The notes: a model not told the origin generated them from the sequence alone. A stretch of 64,000 bases of DNA from Puia dinghuensis (GCF_014642875.1 NZ_BMJC01000001.1:1925535-1989534); one strand, 5' to 3'; positions 8,541 through 17,880 are shown, counted from the first letter of the stretch. Numbers and translations are program-made.

Positions 8541-9058
8541 ACATGGAGGGTATTGCGGGTGATTGGTGCTGTGGTGATGGAATTATAGAGTTCACGGGCC
8601 TGTTGGAAGCGGTGTTCGGTTAGGATATTGTATATTTCCCGGGAGTCGGGGAGCCGGCGAGTGTCAGTCAGCAGGAATATCTTTTGGTTTTCCCACTGTC
8701 GTTTACCTGCGAGATCGGTTGGATTGAGCAGCGCGGTAATGCCGCGCAGACGAAGGGTGTCGTTGACGGGATTATAATCCATGTTGAATTTGAATTGGAT
8801 GCGATCGTTTTCGGTATAGGATGCAGTTGGAAAAGACATGGTGAAATTTTTGGGAGATCTGGTATTGGAAGACCTTAGCAACATAACGGCGTGGGCCTTG
8901 CGAAAGCGCTCCGCTATAAATCCGGGCTGTTCACGGAAGCCCAGTACCTCTTCCGTATAATTTCTTTTGTGGCAGAGTTCAATGATCTCTTCCAAAGGAT
9001 AATAAGGATTCGGTATTGGGTTTGCACGGGTAGTGTTCTGTTGCTCGGTCACTGGCAT
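8537..9058 (-). CDS. Element-specific cytoplasmic protein (FxFxxxYxP family)
   Basis: A 173-aa soluble protein without signal peptide. The middle contains RIQFKFNMDYNPVNDTLRLRG followed by a strand and the segment RRLPDSREIYNIL. The same arrangement occurs in the next gene upstream (9082-9570) and in 934-1647. I see no enzyme motif. Its stop overlaps the start of the downstream TraI-like gene by 4 nt, so a cytoplasmic family member is woven between the secreted TraI paralogues. Confidence 0.72.
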   Translation of the reverse strand: MPVTEQQNTTRANPIPNPYYPLEEIIELCHKRNYTEEVLGFREQPGFIAERFRKAHAVMLLRSSNTRSPKNFTMSFPTASYTENDRIQFKFNMDYNPVNDTLRLRGITALLNPTDLAGKRQWENQKIFLLTDTRRLPDSREIYNILTEHRFQQARELYNSITTAPITRNTLHV

Positions 9059-9081
9059 AGGAAGTAATCGGTTGGTCCTTG

Positions 9082-9570
9082 TTAGCGTTTAATGTTTTTG
9101 CTCTTTCTGCCGGCTTCCTTTTGAGTCTTTATCTTTTCGAGTAGTTCTTTTTCCCGAATGGTAAATAGCTCTTGGTAAACCTTGGCGGCCGGGGGCAAGT
9201 CTCTGGATGGATGGCCCGGAATCGAATAGGTTTTCTCCAACTGATCGTTCATGGTTGCTTTTAGGGACGTCATTCGCAGTGCAATCCTGGATGGGTCATA
9301 GGCGTAGGAGAAATCAAATTGGATTTTGTCTTTCGTCTTTGAGCCGTTTTGTCTTTTGAGTGAGAAATAGCCAGTCATTTGTAACTGAAATTCTTCGATG
9401 CGGTAATGTTCAACGTTGGTTGTGTAGGCCTGTTTAAAGGCGGCGTGGAGTTGTTTCAGAAACAGTCCATTCTCAGACCACGAGTCGATCATTTTTTCGG
9501 AATAGTTCTTCAAGAAGAGGTTGGCCTTGTGCTCTTCGAAGATTTTTGTAAATAGGGTCTTTACTTCCAT
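9082..9570 (-). CDS. Element-specific cytoplasmic protein (FxFxxxYxP family)
   Basis: A 162-aa soluble protein. Its central block KIQFDFSYAYDPSRIALRM, a following strand and SRDLPPAAKVYQELF match the pattern of the genes at 8537-9058 and 934-1647. The N-terminal 80 residues are helical; the C-terminus is strongly basic (TQKEAGRKSKNIKR). No catalytic motif is visible. It lies between two TraI-like genes in the transfer operon. Function unknown. Confidence 0.7.
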   Translation of the reverse strand: MEVKTLFTKIFEEHKANLFLKNYSEKMIDSWSENGLFLKQLHAAFKQAYTTNVEHYRIEEFQLQMTGYFSLKRQNGSKTKDKIQFDFSYAYDPSRIALRMTSLKATMNDQLEKTYSIPGHPSRDLPPAAKVYQELFTIREKELLEKIKTQKEAGRKSKNIKR

Positions 9571-9599
9571 CTCTTAGTTGGCTTGCGAGCGCTACGATT

Positions 9600-10262
9600 C
9601 TAGTTGGAAATGCCATAGAGACTTTTGATGGCATTGAGCTCCTGGAGGCTTCTGGAACGTTGTAAGCTGATTTGGATGTTTTGGTTGTTGAAGTTTCGCA
9701 GGTCGCCGGTGTCTCGTTCAATATCGAGTGAGGCCTGTTTGATCATTTTTAATCGGGCGGCATCGGTCATCTGGAGGGAGAAGTTGGTCAGAACCATTAT
9801 GATTTGGTCGAGGGATTTGACGCTTTCGGAAATGATACCCGAGTATACGTTGCCTATATAGGTGAGTTCGGCGGTGGAAAAATGGTTGTCTAGTTTGATC
9901 AGTGCAAATGCTTTCTTGTATTCGGAGACCAATTGGCTTTGTTGGTCTATAATTCCGGTGATCTCGTGGAAATAGGATATTGCCGTTTTTACCTTTTTCA
10001 GTTCGTCAAAATACTCGGTATAGATGTCTTTGAACTGTTCTTCCCAATCGCCGATCTCACCCAATTTCAGCTTGGACAACTCGTTCTCTACCTCCTTTTG
10101 GGCATTTTGGAGCTCGAGGGTAGCGTTTTGCACTTTTTGAACGGCGACATCGGCAGCAACTATAATTTCTCTGAGGATATCGGTGAATTGTGCCTGGCTC
10201 TTTACTGTGGGGGCGGACGAAAGGGTCGTGGCGAATAAGAGTAAGGCAAGAGTCCGTTTCAT
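9600..10262 (-). CDS. TraI-like periplasmic conjugation protein, paralogue 1
   Basis: I place the start at the ATG at 10262, giving a signal peptide (MKRTLALLLFATTLSSAPTV) and a 220-aa protein; an upstream in-frame extension has no coding look. The body is helical and contains the family blocks QLVSEYKKAFALI, FSTAELTYIGNVYSGII and AARLKMIKQASLDIERDTGDLRNFN. A coiled-coil-like stretch (LELQNAQKEVENELSKL) near residue 45 is specific to this copy. It is 37 bp downstream of the lipoprotein gene. Confidence 0.82.
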   Translation of the reverse strand: MKRTLALLLFATTLSSAPTVKSQAQFTDILREIIVAADVAVQKVQNATLELQNAQKEVENELSKLKLGEIGDWEEQFKDIYTEYFDELKKVKTAISYFHEITGIIDQQSQLVSEYKKAFALIKLDNHFSTAELTYIGNVYSGIISESVKSLDQIIMVLTNFSLQMTDAARLKMIKQASLDIERDTGDLRNFNNQNIQISLQRSRSLQELNAIKSLYGISN

Positions 10263-10299
10263 ATAAAATATTTTTAGGTGTCGAGATGTAATGGAAATC

Positions 10300-10683
10300 T
10301 TATTCAATGCGCTCATAAAGCAGTCCATCGGCATTGACCGTATATTCGCCCGGGACAAAGAAGAGCTCCGGTCTACCGGTTGTGTTCGAGAGTATGTGGG
10401 TATCGGGATCATAGTGTCCTGTCCAGCGGGAGTTGACGAAAGCAGGCGGGTAAAAGTTGGGGTCGATAATTCGCTGAAAGCTGGAAATGCGTGTAACGTT
10501 AAAGAAGTATGGGTCAGTAGAATGGTGTGATATGATTAATGTATCCCATGCCCTGAACAAGTGACCCTTCTCCCAGGTGGCGTAAGTGCCAGTGATAAAC
10601 CCTTTGCGGAGGGATGGAACTATGGGACTTTGGTGACAGGCAATAACGATCAATGCGAATAGGAGGACCAAAGCTCTTTTCAT
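10300..10683 (-). CDS. Small putative lipoprotein of the transfer operon
   Basis: This 127-aa protein starts with a lipoprotein signal peptide: MKRALVLLFALIVIAC, with the lipobox cysteine at residue 16. The mature part is a compact strand-rich domain (FITGTYATW; DTLIISHHSTDPYFFNVTR; GEYTVNADGLLYERI). Genes of this size after the VirB4-like traG are often exported accessory proteins; the analogy to VirB7-type lipoproteins is only positional. It lies 22 bp downstream of traG. Confidence 0.7.
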   Translation of the reverse strand: MKRALVLLFALIVIACHQSPIVPSLRKGFITGTYATWEKGHLFRAWDTLIISHHSTDPYFFNVTRISSFQRIIDPNFYPPAFVNSRWTGHYDPDTHILSNTTGRPELFFVPGEYTVNADGLLYERIE

Positions 10684-10705
10684 AGCGATTTTGTTGTGTG
10701 ATGTA

Positions 10706-13174
10706 TTAGGCAGATTGGCGGAGCTCGGCAGCGAGCATGGCTATGCCGCGGCGGAGGCTCCCGTATTTCTTGGCATAGGCTTGCACGTGCATTTTTTCCT
10801 TCTCTTCTGTAGTGTAACACAGGTATTCTTCAGGACTGACTTCGGTACGGTAAACCTTGCTTTGTTGTCCTCCAAGGCTGATAAAGACCTCTTTGTATTT
10901 CAGGCGAGGGTCGTTTGCGCGGTTGATGGAAAGGACCAGGGACTTTTCCTTGTCCGTCAGCCCTAAGAGCTCCTGAATTCCATCGAATTTGTTTTGATAC
11001 TTAGATTGATCCAGAAGGATCTTGCAGTCGGAGTTATTTATGATGGCTTGTTTTACAATGGGAGATGAAATGATGTCTTCTACGTCCTGTGTTACGACAA
11101 TGGCCTCTCCGTAGAATTTTCGGACGGTCTTGAAGAGATACTTTATGTATTCAGCCATGCCGTTGCGCATGAGTGCTTTCCATGCTTCTTCTATTAAGAT
11201 GACCTTCCGGACTCCCTTGAGCTTCCTCATCTTATTGATGAAGATTTCCATAATGATGATGCTCGTGCAACCAAAAAGGATGGGATGGTCCTTGATGTTG
11301 TCAAGCTCGAAGATGACGAGGGGCTGGGACAGGAGGTCGAGATTTTCACGGGCGTTCAAGAGATAGTCATATTCTCCGCCGATGTAATAGGGGCGAAGGA
11401 CATATAAAAAATTGTCGATGTCAAAATCCTTTTCTTTTATGCCTTCCTGGCGAAGGTCGGGGAGGAAGATGTCTCTTAGGTAGTCGTAAAAACTGTTAAA
11501 GCATGGGAAAATCTCGTCATGTTGATTTAGGTATTCGAAATAGGTCTGTAGGGCATTGGACAAGGAGACGTATTCGGACCGGCTGTAGGATTCATCGTCT
11601 CTTTTCCAAAGGCTCAGCAGGAGCGTTTTTATGGATTCTTTTTTCTCGGTGTCCAAAACGTCATCGCCAAGGTAAAAGGGGTTAAATTTGATGGGGTCTT
11701 TCTCGGAATACGTAAAGTAATATCCTCCGAGTAGGTCACAGATGCCTTTGTAGCTATGACCCACATCGACGATCACCACATGGGATCCCTGCTCGACATA
11801 GGTGCGCATGATCATATTGGTTAGAAAAGACTTTCCAGAGCCGCTAGGGCCTAGAATGAACTTGTTCCTGTTTTGGCATATCCCTAATTTTACAGGCAAA
11901 TCACTAATATCAACGTGTACCGGGAGGCCGTGTATCCTATCGGCGAGTCGAATGCCAACCGGGGAAATACTGCTGCGGTAATTGGTTTCGAGGTTGAAGA
12001 AGCAAGTGGCTTGTTCTGCGAATGTGTCGAAAGTTTCGTGTAGCGGAAGGTCGGAAGCGTTGCCGGGCATGCCGGCCCAGAACAACTGGGTGGCGCAGGT
12101 GGTTTCCTGCCGGGCTCGGGCGTCTATCTGGGATAGAGCGGCGGATACTGCATTGCGGATGTCTGGGACTTTACTGGCGTCGGAGGACCAGGCGAGAAGG
12201 TTAAAGTGGGCTTTGATAGGGAGGCGTTGCAATGAAAAAGCTTCGTTGAGATAGTTATTGGTCGCGTCCCTGCTAATGGTATTTTCTCGGGAATACGAGG
12301 ATAGGCTTTGGAGCTTTAGCCTTTTGGCTTCCATTTTTTTGATGGTTTCCCGGCTGTCCTCGAGGAATAAATACTGGTTGTAGATGTGGTTAAAGGGCAG
12401 CATTTGGCCCAACGGCGCAGCAAAACCGACGGAAAATTTAGTCTTATCGGTACTGTATTTGTCAAAGTTCACTCGGGGACCGCAGACATTGGGTAGATCG
12501 GCGGTGTCTGCAAGGCTGAATACCTGGCAGTGGAGATCACCCACCATGAGGCCCGGCTGCAGGGTTATATCCCTGATAACCGGGCGCTCCTGGGGATGAA
12601 GGAGGAAGCAATACCGTTCGAGAAGACCGGGTTGCTCCGCCGTGGAGGCCAGTTCATTGCCGGCAAGGCGCCGGAGCTGGACGTAGCCCGCGTCATGAAG
12701 GACTTGGGCGAATTGTCCGCATTTTTGGAGGAACTGGTCTTTGATCTTGCCATCGAGCGTTTGGGCAGGCGCAAAGGATGACCGGATCAGGCTGGATAAA
12801 ATGGCAGTGTGGGTCCTCTTGTCAGCTGGCTTTTGCGTGAGATAGAGGTAGCATTTGTGATCGAGGTAGGGTCTTTCGTTGAAGTGACGTTCGCTGCTCC
12901 GGGCCAGAAACGACTGGTTTTCGTTGGAAAAATCGGGTTGGTAACAGGATTCGGTATACCAATCCTGTTTGTGGAGAACAGAGTGGGTGGGTAGCAGTCG
13001 GATGGCTTTGAGCCAGGACTGGTGCAAGGCTTCGTAGTCTTGCAGGCCGAGGGTGAAAATTTCAGGTAAAGTAAGTTCAAAGGCGACGGTGATGTCACCG
13101 GTACGGGAGAGGATGCAGTCCTGCTCAACGCGGTAGATCGGCATTACCTGTTCGATGTATTTATTTTTGGGCAT
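10706..13174 (-). CDS. traG: TraG, VirB4-family conjugation ATPase
   Basis: In Bacteroides conjugative transposons the VirB4-like ATPase is called TraG; it powers T4SS assembly and DNA transfer at the inner membrane. I choose the ATG at 13174 (MPKNKYIEQVMPIYRV) because the longer frame is a shadow of traF and this start overlaps the traF stop by 14 nt. The N-terminal domain (to about residue 400) contains DRETIKKMEAKRLKLQSLSSYS-like helices. Walker A is GPSGSGKS near residue 440; the Walker B region (VILIEEAWKALM) is near residue 660, followed by VVTQDVEDI. At about 822 aa it is full length with no lesions. Confidence 0.95.
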   Translation of the reverse strand: MPKNKYIEQVMPIYRVEQDCILSRTGDITVAFELTLPEIFTLGLQDYEALHQSWLKAIRLLPTHSVLHKQDWYTESCYQPDFSNENQSFLARSSERHFNERPYLDHKCYLYLTQKPADKRTHTAILSSLIRSSFAPAQTLDGKIKDQFLQKCGQFAQVLHDAGYVQLRRLAGNELASTAEQPGLLERYCFLLHPQERPVIRDITLQPGLMVGDLHCQVFSLADTADLPNVCGPRVNFDKYSTDKTKFSVGFAAPLGQMLPFNHIYNQYLFLEDSRETIKKMEAKRLKLQSLSSYSRENTISRDATNNYLNEAFSLQRLPIKAHFNLLAWSSDASKVPDIRNAVSAALSQIDARARQETTCATQLFWAGMPGNASDLPLHETFDTFAEQATCFFNLETNYRSSISPVGIRLADRIHGLPVHVDISDLPVKLGICQNRNKFILGPSGSGKSFLTNMIMRTYVEQGSHVVIVDVGHSYKGICDLLGGYYFTYSEKDPIKFNPFYLGDDVLDTEKKESIKTLLLSLWKRDDESYSRSEYVSLSNALQTYFEYLNQHDEIFPCFNSFYDYLRDIFLPDLRQEGIKEKDFDIDNFLYVLRPYYIGGEYDYLLNARENLDLLSQPLVIFELDNIKDHPILFGCTSIIIMEIFINKMRKLKGVRKVILIEEAWKALMRNGMAEYIKYLFKTVRKFYGEAIVVTQDVEDIISSPIVKQAIINNSDCKILLDQSKYQNKFDGIQELLGLTDKEKSLVLSINRANDPRLKYKEVFISLGGQQSKVYRTEVSPEEYLCYTTEEKEKMHVQAYAKKYGSLRRGIAMLAAELRQSA

Positions 13175-13496
13175 TTTGTTCAGGCTGGAGTTGAATGAAT
13201 AACTGACGGGACCTGCTGCGGATGGCCGTGGGGAGTTTAGAGGCGGCCATCCGCTTTTGCAGGCCGGATTCTCCGTATGTCCGGCTGAGGTGTTGGATGA
13301 GCAGGACAAAAGCGATTGCCGTGGGTACAACGATCCCCAGGCAGAGCAGGAGTTTTATGTGGCAGATGTATAAAATGGCAAAGAGCAGGAGGAGGGCTAC
13401 CATTCCAAGTGCCAGGTAGGTGATATACTGGGCCTTTATTCCCTTGAATTCTATGGACCTGTTGATGCCCTTGTTGATTTCGTAGACGGTAGCCAC
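13161..13496 (-). CDS. traF: TraF (DUF4133), small membrane protein
   Basis: The 111-aa protein begins VYEINKGINRSIEFKGIKAQYI, which is diagnostic for TraF/DUF4133, followed by two closely spaced hydrophobic segments (about residues 28-46 and 50-68) and a basic C-terminal tail. It corresponds to VirB3 in position and topology. It overlaps the following traG start, as usual for a VirB3-VirB4 pair. Confidence 0.93.
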   Translation of the reverse strand: MATVYEINKGINRSIEFKGIKAQYITYLALGMVALLLLFAILYICHIKLLLCLGIVVPTAIAFVLLIQHLSRTYGESGLQKRMAASKLPTAIRSRSRQLFIQLQPEQNAQK

Positions 13497-13577
13497 TGCG
13501 GTTAATTTTAATTGTTTCTTTCGTTGTTTAATGCTGACACACGAGGACTGCAGAGAGTATGATCGACAGATCTTCGA

Positions 13578-13955
13578 TCACATTTTTAAACTTCGGTTGT
13601 AGTTTTGGGTTTGGTGAAACGGCCCCATGATGCGCTGGAGAATGCGGCGGGCGTTCTCGATATCGTAGCCATTGCTTTGTTCGTATCCAAACTTTTCTGC
13701 CTGTAAGTCGATCTGTGTGGGTGGGCGGAGGCGCACTTCGACGACGTTTGGATTTAACAGATTTTGTTGGATGGTGCCGGTAAAGGCCGTTTTGGTGGAT
13801 TTGTCCATGAGCAGTCTCACTCGACCGTCAGGATGATCGGTTGGCGGAAACGGGATGCTATTGTTTGGGTTGTTTACCTGAGTAAGGCGCTTTTGATCCC
13901 AGTCTATAAAAAATGCTGTTTCCAAGATGTTGACGATCGGGAGTGAGTTGTTCAT
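13578..13955 (-). CDS. Small cytoplasmic protein between traE and traF
   Basis: I use the ATG at 13955 (MNNSLPIVNILETAFFIDWDQKRL) rather than an upstream TTG. The 125-aa product is soluble with alternating strands, including RVRLLMDKSTKT and VEVRLRPPTQIDL, and a Asn/Gln-rich helical tail. No family is recognised. It is 10 bp after traE and 81 bp before traF, so it belongs to the operon, but it is not part of the core tra set I know. Confidence 0.65.
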   Translation of the reverse strand: MNNSLPIVNILETAFFIDWDQKRLTQVNNPNNSIPFPPTDHPDGRVRLLMDKSTKTAFTGTIQQNLLNPNVVEVRLRPPTQIDLQAEKFGYEQSNGYDIENARRILQRIMGPFHQTQNYNRSLKM

Positions 13956-13965
13956 GGCAAAATTG

Positions 13966-14313
13966 TTAAGAGACGCCAAAGAATGATTTGAGCAGGGCGG
14001 CTACGACGACGAGGAATATGCAGGCTCCGAACCAGCTGGCCGCGAGTTTATTGGTTTGCTGGTCTCCGTGGCTCCATGCATTGTATACTTTGACAGCGCC
14101 AACAAGGCCAACGATGGCGCCAATGCTGTATAATAAGGTTACGCCGTAATCGAAATAGCTTCCGACGAGGGTATTCGCTTGTTGCAGGCCCGCGACGCCG
14201 TTGCCGGCCTGGGCGCTGGCTTTTTCGGACATTGTTGAAAACAGGATAACGGAGGAGGTGATGGCGATGGATTTTAGGCAACGGCGGGAGGGGCATGTGT
14301 GTTTCTTTTTCAT
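13966..14313 (-). CDS. traE: TraE (DUF4134), pilin-like small membrane protein
   Basis: The 115-aa protein has a basic N-terminus, a hydrophobic signal-like segment ending SAQ, and the TraE/DUF4134 signature: GVAGLQQANTLVGSYFDYG, then LLYSIGAIVGLVGAVKVYNAW, then ASWFGACIFLVVVAALLKSFFGV. Two membrane segments follow signal processing, the topology of VirB2-like subunits. It starts the tra core E-F-G order. Confidence 0.93.
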   Translation of the reverse strand: MKKKHTCPSRRCLKSIAITSSVILFSTMSEKASAQAGNGVAGLQQANTLVGSYFDYGVTLLYSIGAIVGLVGAVKVYNAWSHGDQQTNKLAASWFGACIFLVVVAALLKSFFGVS

Positions 14314-14349
14314 TATGTTTCTTTTTGAGGTGGCGTGGAGACAAGAAGA

Positions 14350-14393
14350 GGCCGGCTCCCAGGTAGGTGGGAAAGATGGGCGGGAACCGGCCT
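14350..14393 (-). terminator. GC-rich imperfect hairpin upstream of traE
   Basis: AGGCCGGcTCCC and GGGAaCCGGCCT form an imperfect 12-bp stem with a long loop between the membrane-anchored gene at 14452-15006 and traE. On the minus strand it is not followed by a clear T-run, so it may be an mRNA-processing or partial attenuation hairpin rather than a true terminator. Confidence 0.4.
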
Positions 14394-14451
14394 TAGTTAT
14401 GGCGATGAATGGACGGGAGTGACAGACGAGCGTCTGTATAGAAGGTGTCTA

Positions 14452-15006
14452 TTAGGCGGCTTGAGCGCCGGCGTGCCAGAGGGAGATCAGATCTTCTTCG
14501 GTGAGGGTTAGGTCGCAGTCGCGTTCGACGGTAACGACAATAAAGTTGTTGATGGCATCATAATAGTCGGTTTCCATAAAGAGGCGGTAGCGGCTGACGA
14601 TCGCCCGCATTTTGGAACAGACTTCGTCGGGGTTGGCGGGATAGGAGGCTATGTTGTTGACGACATATTGGATCTCTTCGACGACGTGTTCTGCTTCTTT
14701 CAAGAGTGTGGTGCCGCCTTCGTCATCCGTTATTTCGAAAAAAGTATCAGGGTCCCCGGCTTCCTGATAGAGCGCTTGTTCTGCTGGGTGATCAGCAGGT
14801 TTATCAATTAAAGGAGGGAAATGGTCGCTTCGGGACTTTGCGCCTGCAGATGCGGGTGAACCGGCGGCCTGGACCATTGGCTGCCCGATGAGTCTGCCCC
14901 AATTAAATAGTTTCTTGCCGTAAGCGATGCCAACGATAATCAGGTAGAGGAGAAGCGCGCCTACCAGTCCAAAGATTAGGCCGTGCAAGGAGAAGTTATA
15001 AAACAT
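14452..15006 (-). CDS. Membrane-anchored protein at the head of the tra operon
   Basis: The 184-aa protein has one N-terminal membrane segment (about residues 8-28: LIFGLVGALLLYLIIVGIAYG) and then a soluble acidic part. The segment EEIQYVVNNIASYPANPDEV and the C-terminal ERDCDLTLTEEDLISLWHAG look like a compact helical domain. Proteins of this type often precede traE in Chitinophagaceae elements, but I cannot assign a function. It is followed by the hairpin before traE. Confidence 0.65.
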   Translation of the reverse strand: MFYNFSLHGLIFGLVGALLLYLIIVGIAYGKKLFNWGRLIGQPMVQAAGSPASAGAKSRSDHFPPLIDKPADHPAEQALYQEAGDPDTFFEITDDEGGTTLLKEAEHVVEEIQYVVNNIASYPANPDEVCSKMRAIVSRYRLFMETDYYDAINNFIVVTVERDCDLTLTEEDLISLWHAGAQAA

Positions 15007-15195
15007 GACTTTTCAATTTGTGGTGAAGAATTTTTGTTTGTTTCTTATAATGCAAATATGCTATTGCCAAAAAGCGATTTATCAGAGTGAGATTGAGACT
15101 CGGGTGACCAATTTGAATTTTTTTTATTGATCGATGGGGGTCCGTAACTAACTAATTTGGGAATTGCGGGAGATCGTAAGCGAATGTCAAAGAAG

Positions 15196-15233
15196 AAGGC
15201 GGAACCTTAACAAGTGTGTGAGGTTCCGCCTTT
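15196..15233 (-). terminator. Strong bidirectional terminator downstream of rteC
   Basis: AAGGCGGAACCT and AGGTTCCGCCTT form a perfect 12-bp stem with a 13-nt loop. On the minus strand the stem is followed by a pyrimidine-rich CTTCTTT tract. It lies 65 bp past the stop of the RteC-like gene and upstream of the tra operon, so it separates the two transcripts. Confidence 0.7.
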
Positions 15234-15297
15234 GCGTAGGTGGGATACTGAGAGGAGTAGTGGGGGAGGGAATTCGGTGTTGATATAATATTGTCGA

Positions 15298-16179
15298 TTA
15301 TGCCACGTGTCGATCTTCAATGTTTTGAATGAACAGTAGGAAGGCGTTTTTCGCGGTGTCTAGGAAGACTGTATAGCCGCTGTGGCGGTATAGGATTTCC
15401 TGCATCGAACGCGCATAGTTACCCATTTTGTTATGGAACGCAATCTCAAGGCATTCGACGATATCTTTTAAGGACGCTTTTCCATTGTTGAATACGCCAG
15501 CTGCCTTTAAGGTATAGGCGAGCTCTACCAGGTGGACCCTGGGCGCAGTCCAAGTCAGGCGGGGGGCATTGCCGGTGCTGTGTCCAGGAAAGACGAGGTC
15601 GTCGAGGACTTCCAGCAAGTGTTCTTTCAGAATGTCGGCGGCAAGTAGTTCCCCGACAGCATAGTCATAGCAAACGTGGAAGGATCCATCGGGGGGCGGC
15701 TCGAGGCCGATCAACGCTATGGTAGTGTCAGGGCCGGGACGAAAAAACAGCTTGTCATCGAGATAAGTAGAGCCACTTTCGAAGTACTGTTGAATGAATC
15801 CGTGGTTTTCGTAGATTGAGGATAGTTTCTCGAGTTCGTCAGTGTAGTATCGTTGCAAACCTGCGTGGGTAGCCGGGGGCCTGTTCTTTTCAATTGTCAG
15901 CAGGCGGCTGTTGAGCACAATGCGGCTTATAAACAGGGGCTTTACGTGCTTGTAGAAAAAGACTTCTTCCCTTTCTTGGAATGTGTATTGCTCGATTATC
16001 CCATGAAGCTGTCGGTAGCAGTCAGTCGCAAATTGTAGCGATCTGGCGGCGCGCTTTAAGACGGTGCTTTCTTCCTTTTGGATAACAGCAAGCTGATCTT
16101 CAAGTCGGTTTTTCAGTTCAGTCCATGGTTTTAGAAGAGGTTTTTCTTTCGTGGTTGTTAAAACATTCCCGGTTTCCAT
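15298..16179 (-). CDS. rteC: RteC-family regulatory protein
   Basis: RteC of Bacteroides conjugative transposons activates excision genes. This 293-aa protein shows the family layout: EREEVFFYKHVKPLFISRIVLNSRLL near residue 68, then LSSIYENHGFIQQYFESGSTYLDDKLFFRPG near residue 120, and the C-terminal domain LVELAYTLKAAGVFNNGKASLKDIVECLEIAFHNKMGNY, which in RteC precedes the end. Length is normal. It stands alone, with long upstream spacing and its own terminator, consistent with independent regulation. Confidence 0.85.
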   Translation of the reverse strand: METGNVLTTTKEKPLLKPWTELKNRLEDQLAVIQKEESTVLKRAARSLQFATDCYRQLHGIIEQYTFQEREEVFFYKHVKPLFISRIVLNSRLLTIEKNRPPATHAGLQRYYTDELEKLSSIYENHGFIQQYFESGSTYLDDKLFFRPGPDTTIALIGLEPPPDGSFHVCYDYAVGELLAADILKEHLLEVLDDLVFPGHSTGNAPRLTWTAPRVHLVELAYTLKAAGVFNNGKASLKDIVECLEIAFHNKMGNYARSMQEILYRHSGYTVFLDTAKNAFLLFIQNIEDRHVA

Positions 16180-16861
16180 GAAAATATTTTTGATGTAGGT
16201 GACTACCCGCGCCGTTTACAATGTTTTGATTGCGCTAGACGACGCTAGGTTTTACTTTGCGTGGAAGGATCAGCTTTTCCGAAATGGCTCATCGTTCACC
16301 AAACAAAAATGCGTAGGCTTTGGTGGTGAAACAAATATAAATCGTGTTAGGTAGTATAGTAGGTGTACGATTTATTTTTGAACTCCTTGGTAAAGTGCGC
16401 TTTCGGTGAACAGACCAAAACCCTGGTGTGGTCGACTACTTTTGATTTTGACGATATAAAAGGTTGAAAATATTTACATGACCCGCATAATGCTGAGAAT
16501 GTATAAAGAAATAAAGGATGTAGCAATTGCCAATATAGAATCAAGGAATAATTAGTTGCTGGTAGGATATGCAAATAAGAAAGTCTTCAAGTTTGTGCGC
16601 TGATTGAATATAGAATTGTTGTCTGTTGTCAATGAAATATTAGCAATGGCATATGGACGCTTATTCGGTGATTTACGAAACGGAATTGTTACAAGGTATC
16701 ACAATGTACTTTTAGAAGACGCGGGAATTGTTTGAGAGCAATGCAGGGATGTGTTGTAGAGGATGATATTCGAGAGCAAGAAGTTTAAGTCAACCAAAGA
16801 GATTTTGGCAATGGGAGAAAGTGGCGAAGAATGAGGGTTTATTTATGGAAATCATGACTTG
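16180..16861. other. Intergenic region between rteC and the IS
   Basis: AT-rich, with frequent stops in all frames. A 75-codon frame on the minus strand (16347-16574) has an unnatural composition and no recognisable motif, so I do not call it. The rteC promoter is expected here but I see no confident box. Confidence 0.5.
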
Positions 16862-17880
16862 GGTTGACAGTTTTTAACTTGTTAACCAAATATCAGTATA
16901 ATGAGCCCTAAAGAACAGGCAGATATCCGTCGGAAGCTAAGAATCCTCAGCCATGGTAAAGAATGTTGCAATGTATCGAAGACCTGCAGGTACTTCGGTA
17001 TATCAAGAGAGACCTATTACAAATGGAAGTGAGATTATGAAGCTAAAGGTGAAGTAGCACTAATCAATAGCAAATCCTGCCCTGAGAATCCCAAGATTAG
17101 GATAGCCCCTGAAATTGAGGAGAAAATCATCCATCTAAGAACAACTTACTACCTTGGTGAGCTTCGGATCTCGTGGTACTTGCAACGCTACCACGGGATC
17201 AAGGTATCCCCGGGCGGCGTTTACAGTGTCCTTAAACGGAACGGCCTTAATAAACTCCCTCAGAATCAGCGCAAAAGATCAATGGAGCAGTTCAAACGCT
17301 ATGAAAAGCAAGTGCCTGGTCATCGGATCCAAATTGACGTCAAATTCCTATTCTTCACAGACAAATCAGGCCGCCAGGGAAAGCGCTATCAATATACCGC
17401 CATCGACGATGCTTCCAGGGCCAGGGCTCTAAAAATCTATCCTTCGCACAATCAGCAATGCGCCGTTGCCTTTGTCGACTATGTCAGGGACAAGTTCCCA
17501 TTCAGAATACATACCATTCAGACCGACAATGGCCACGAATTTCAGGCTAAGTTCCATTGGCATTGTGAGGATCTTGGCATCAGGCACGTATACATAAAAA
17601 AGGCCAGCCCACACCTTAATGGCAAGGTAGAGCGGTCTCACCTAACCGACAAAACCGAATTCTACCAGCTGCTGGAATATAAGGACGACATTGACATTGA
17701 AAAGAAGCTTAAAGAATGGGAGAATTTTTACAACTGCCATCGCCCAAATGCGGCCCTAAAAGGAAAAACGCCTTATGAGGTCCTGAAAGAGAAACTCACT
17801 TCTTCCTAATTTTTTCCTGGCCTCACTAACTCAAAAAGGGAAAGGACAGGAAAATATTTATCTTTGATCGGTTGTCAACC
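16862..17880. mobile_element. IS481-like insertion sequence (inactive copy)
   Basis: The element consists of one transposase reading frame flanked by GGTTGACA at 16862-16869 and TGTCAACC at 17873-17880, which form an 8-bp terminal inverted repeat. The repeats diverge beyond that, and I see no convincing target-site duplication. Size (about 1.0 kb) and transposase type fit IS481. It is inserted between the two RteC-like genes. Confidence 0.65.
16901..17809 (+). pseudogene. IS481-family transposase with an internal TGA
   Basis: Reading from the ATG at 16901, the frame is a full-length transposase of about 302 codons interrupted once by TGA at 17030-17032 (codon 44), just after YYKWK at the end of the N-terminal helix-turn-helix. 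Downstream residues continue in the same frame: KIRIAPEIEEKIIHLRTTYYLG, then the rve integrase core with QIDVKFL, the segment IHTIQTDNGHEF and the motif HLNGKVERSH, giving the DDE residues. A single CGA-to-TGA change would explain the stop, since Arg usually occupies this place. Without readthrough the DNA-binding and catalytic parts are separated. Confidence 0.88.

Noticed and set aside
16347..16574. 75-codon minus-strand ORF upstream of rteC
   Set aside because: Unnatural composition, no ribosome-binding site and no family.
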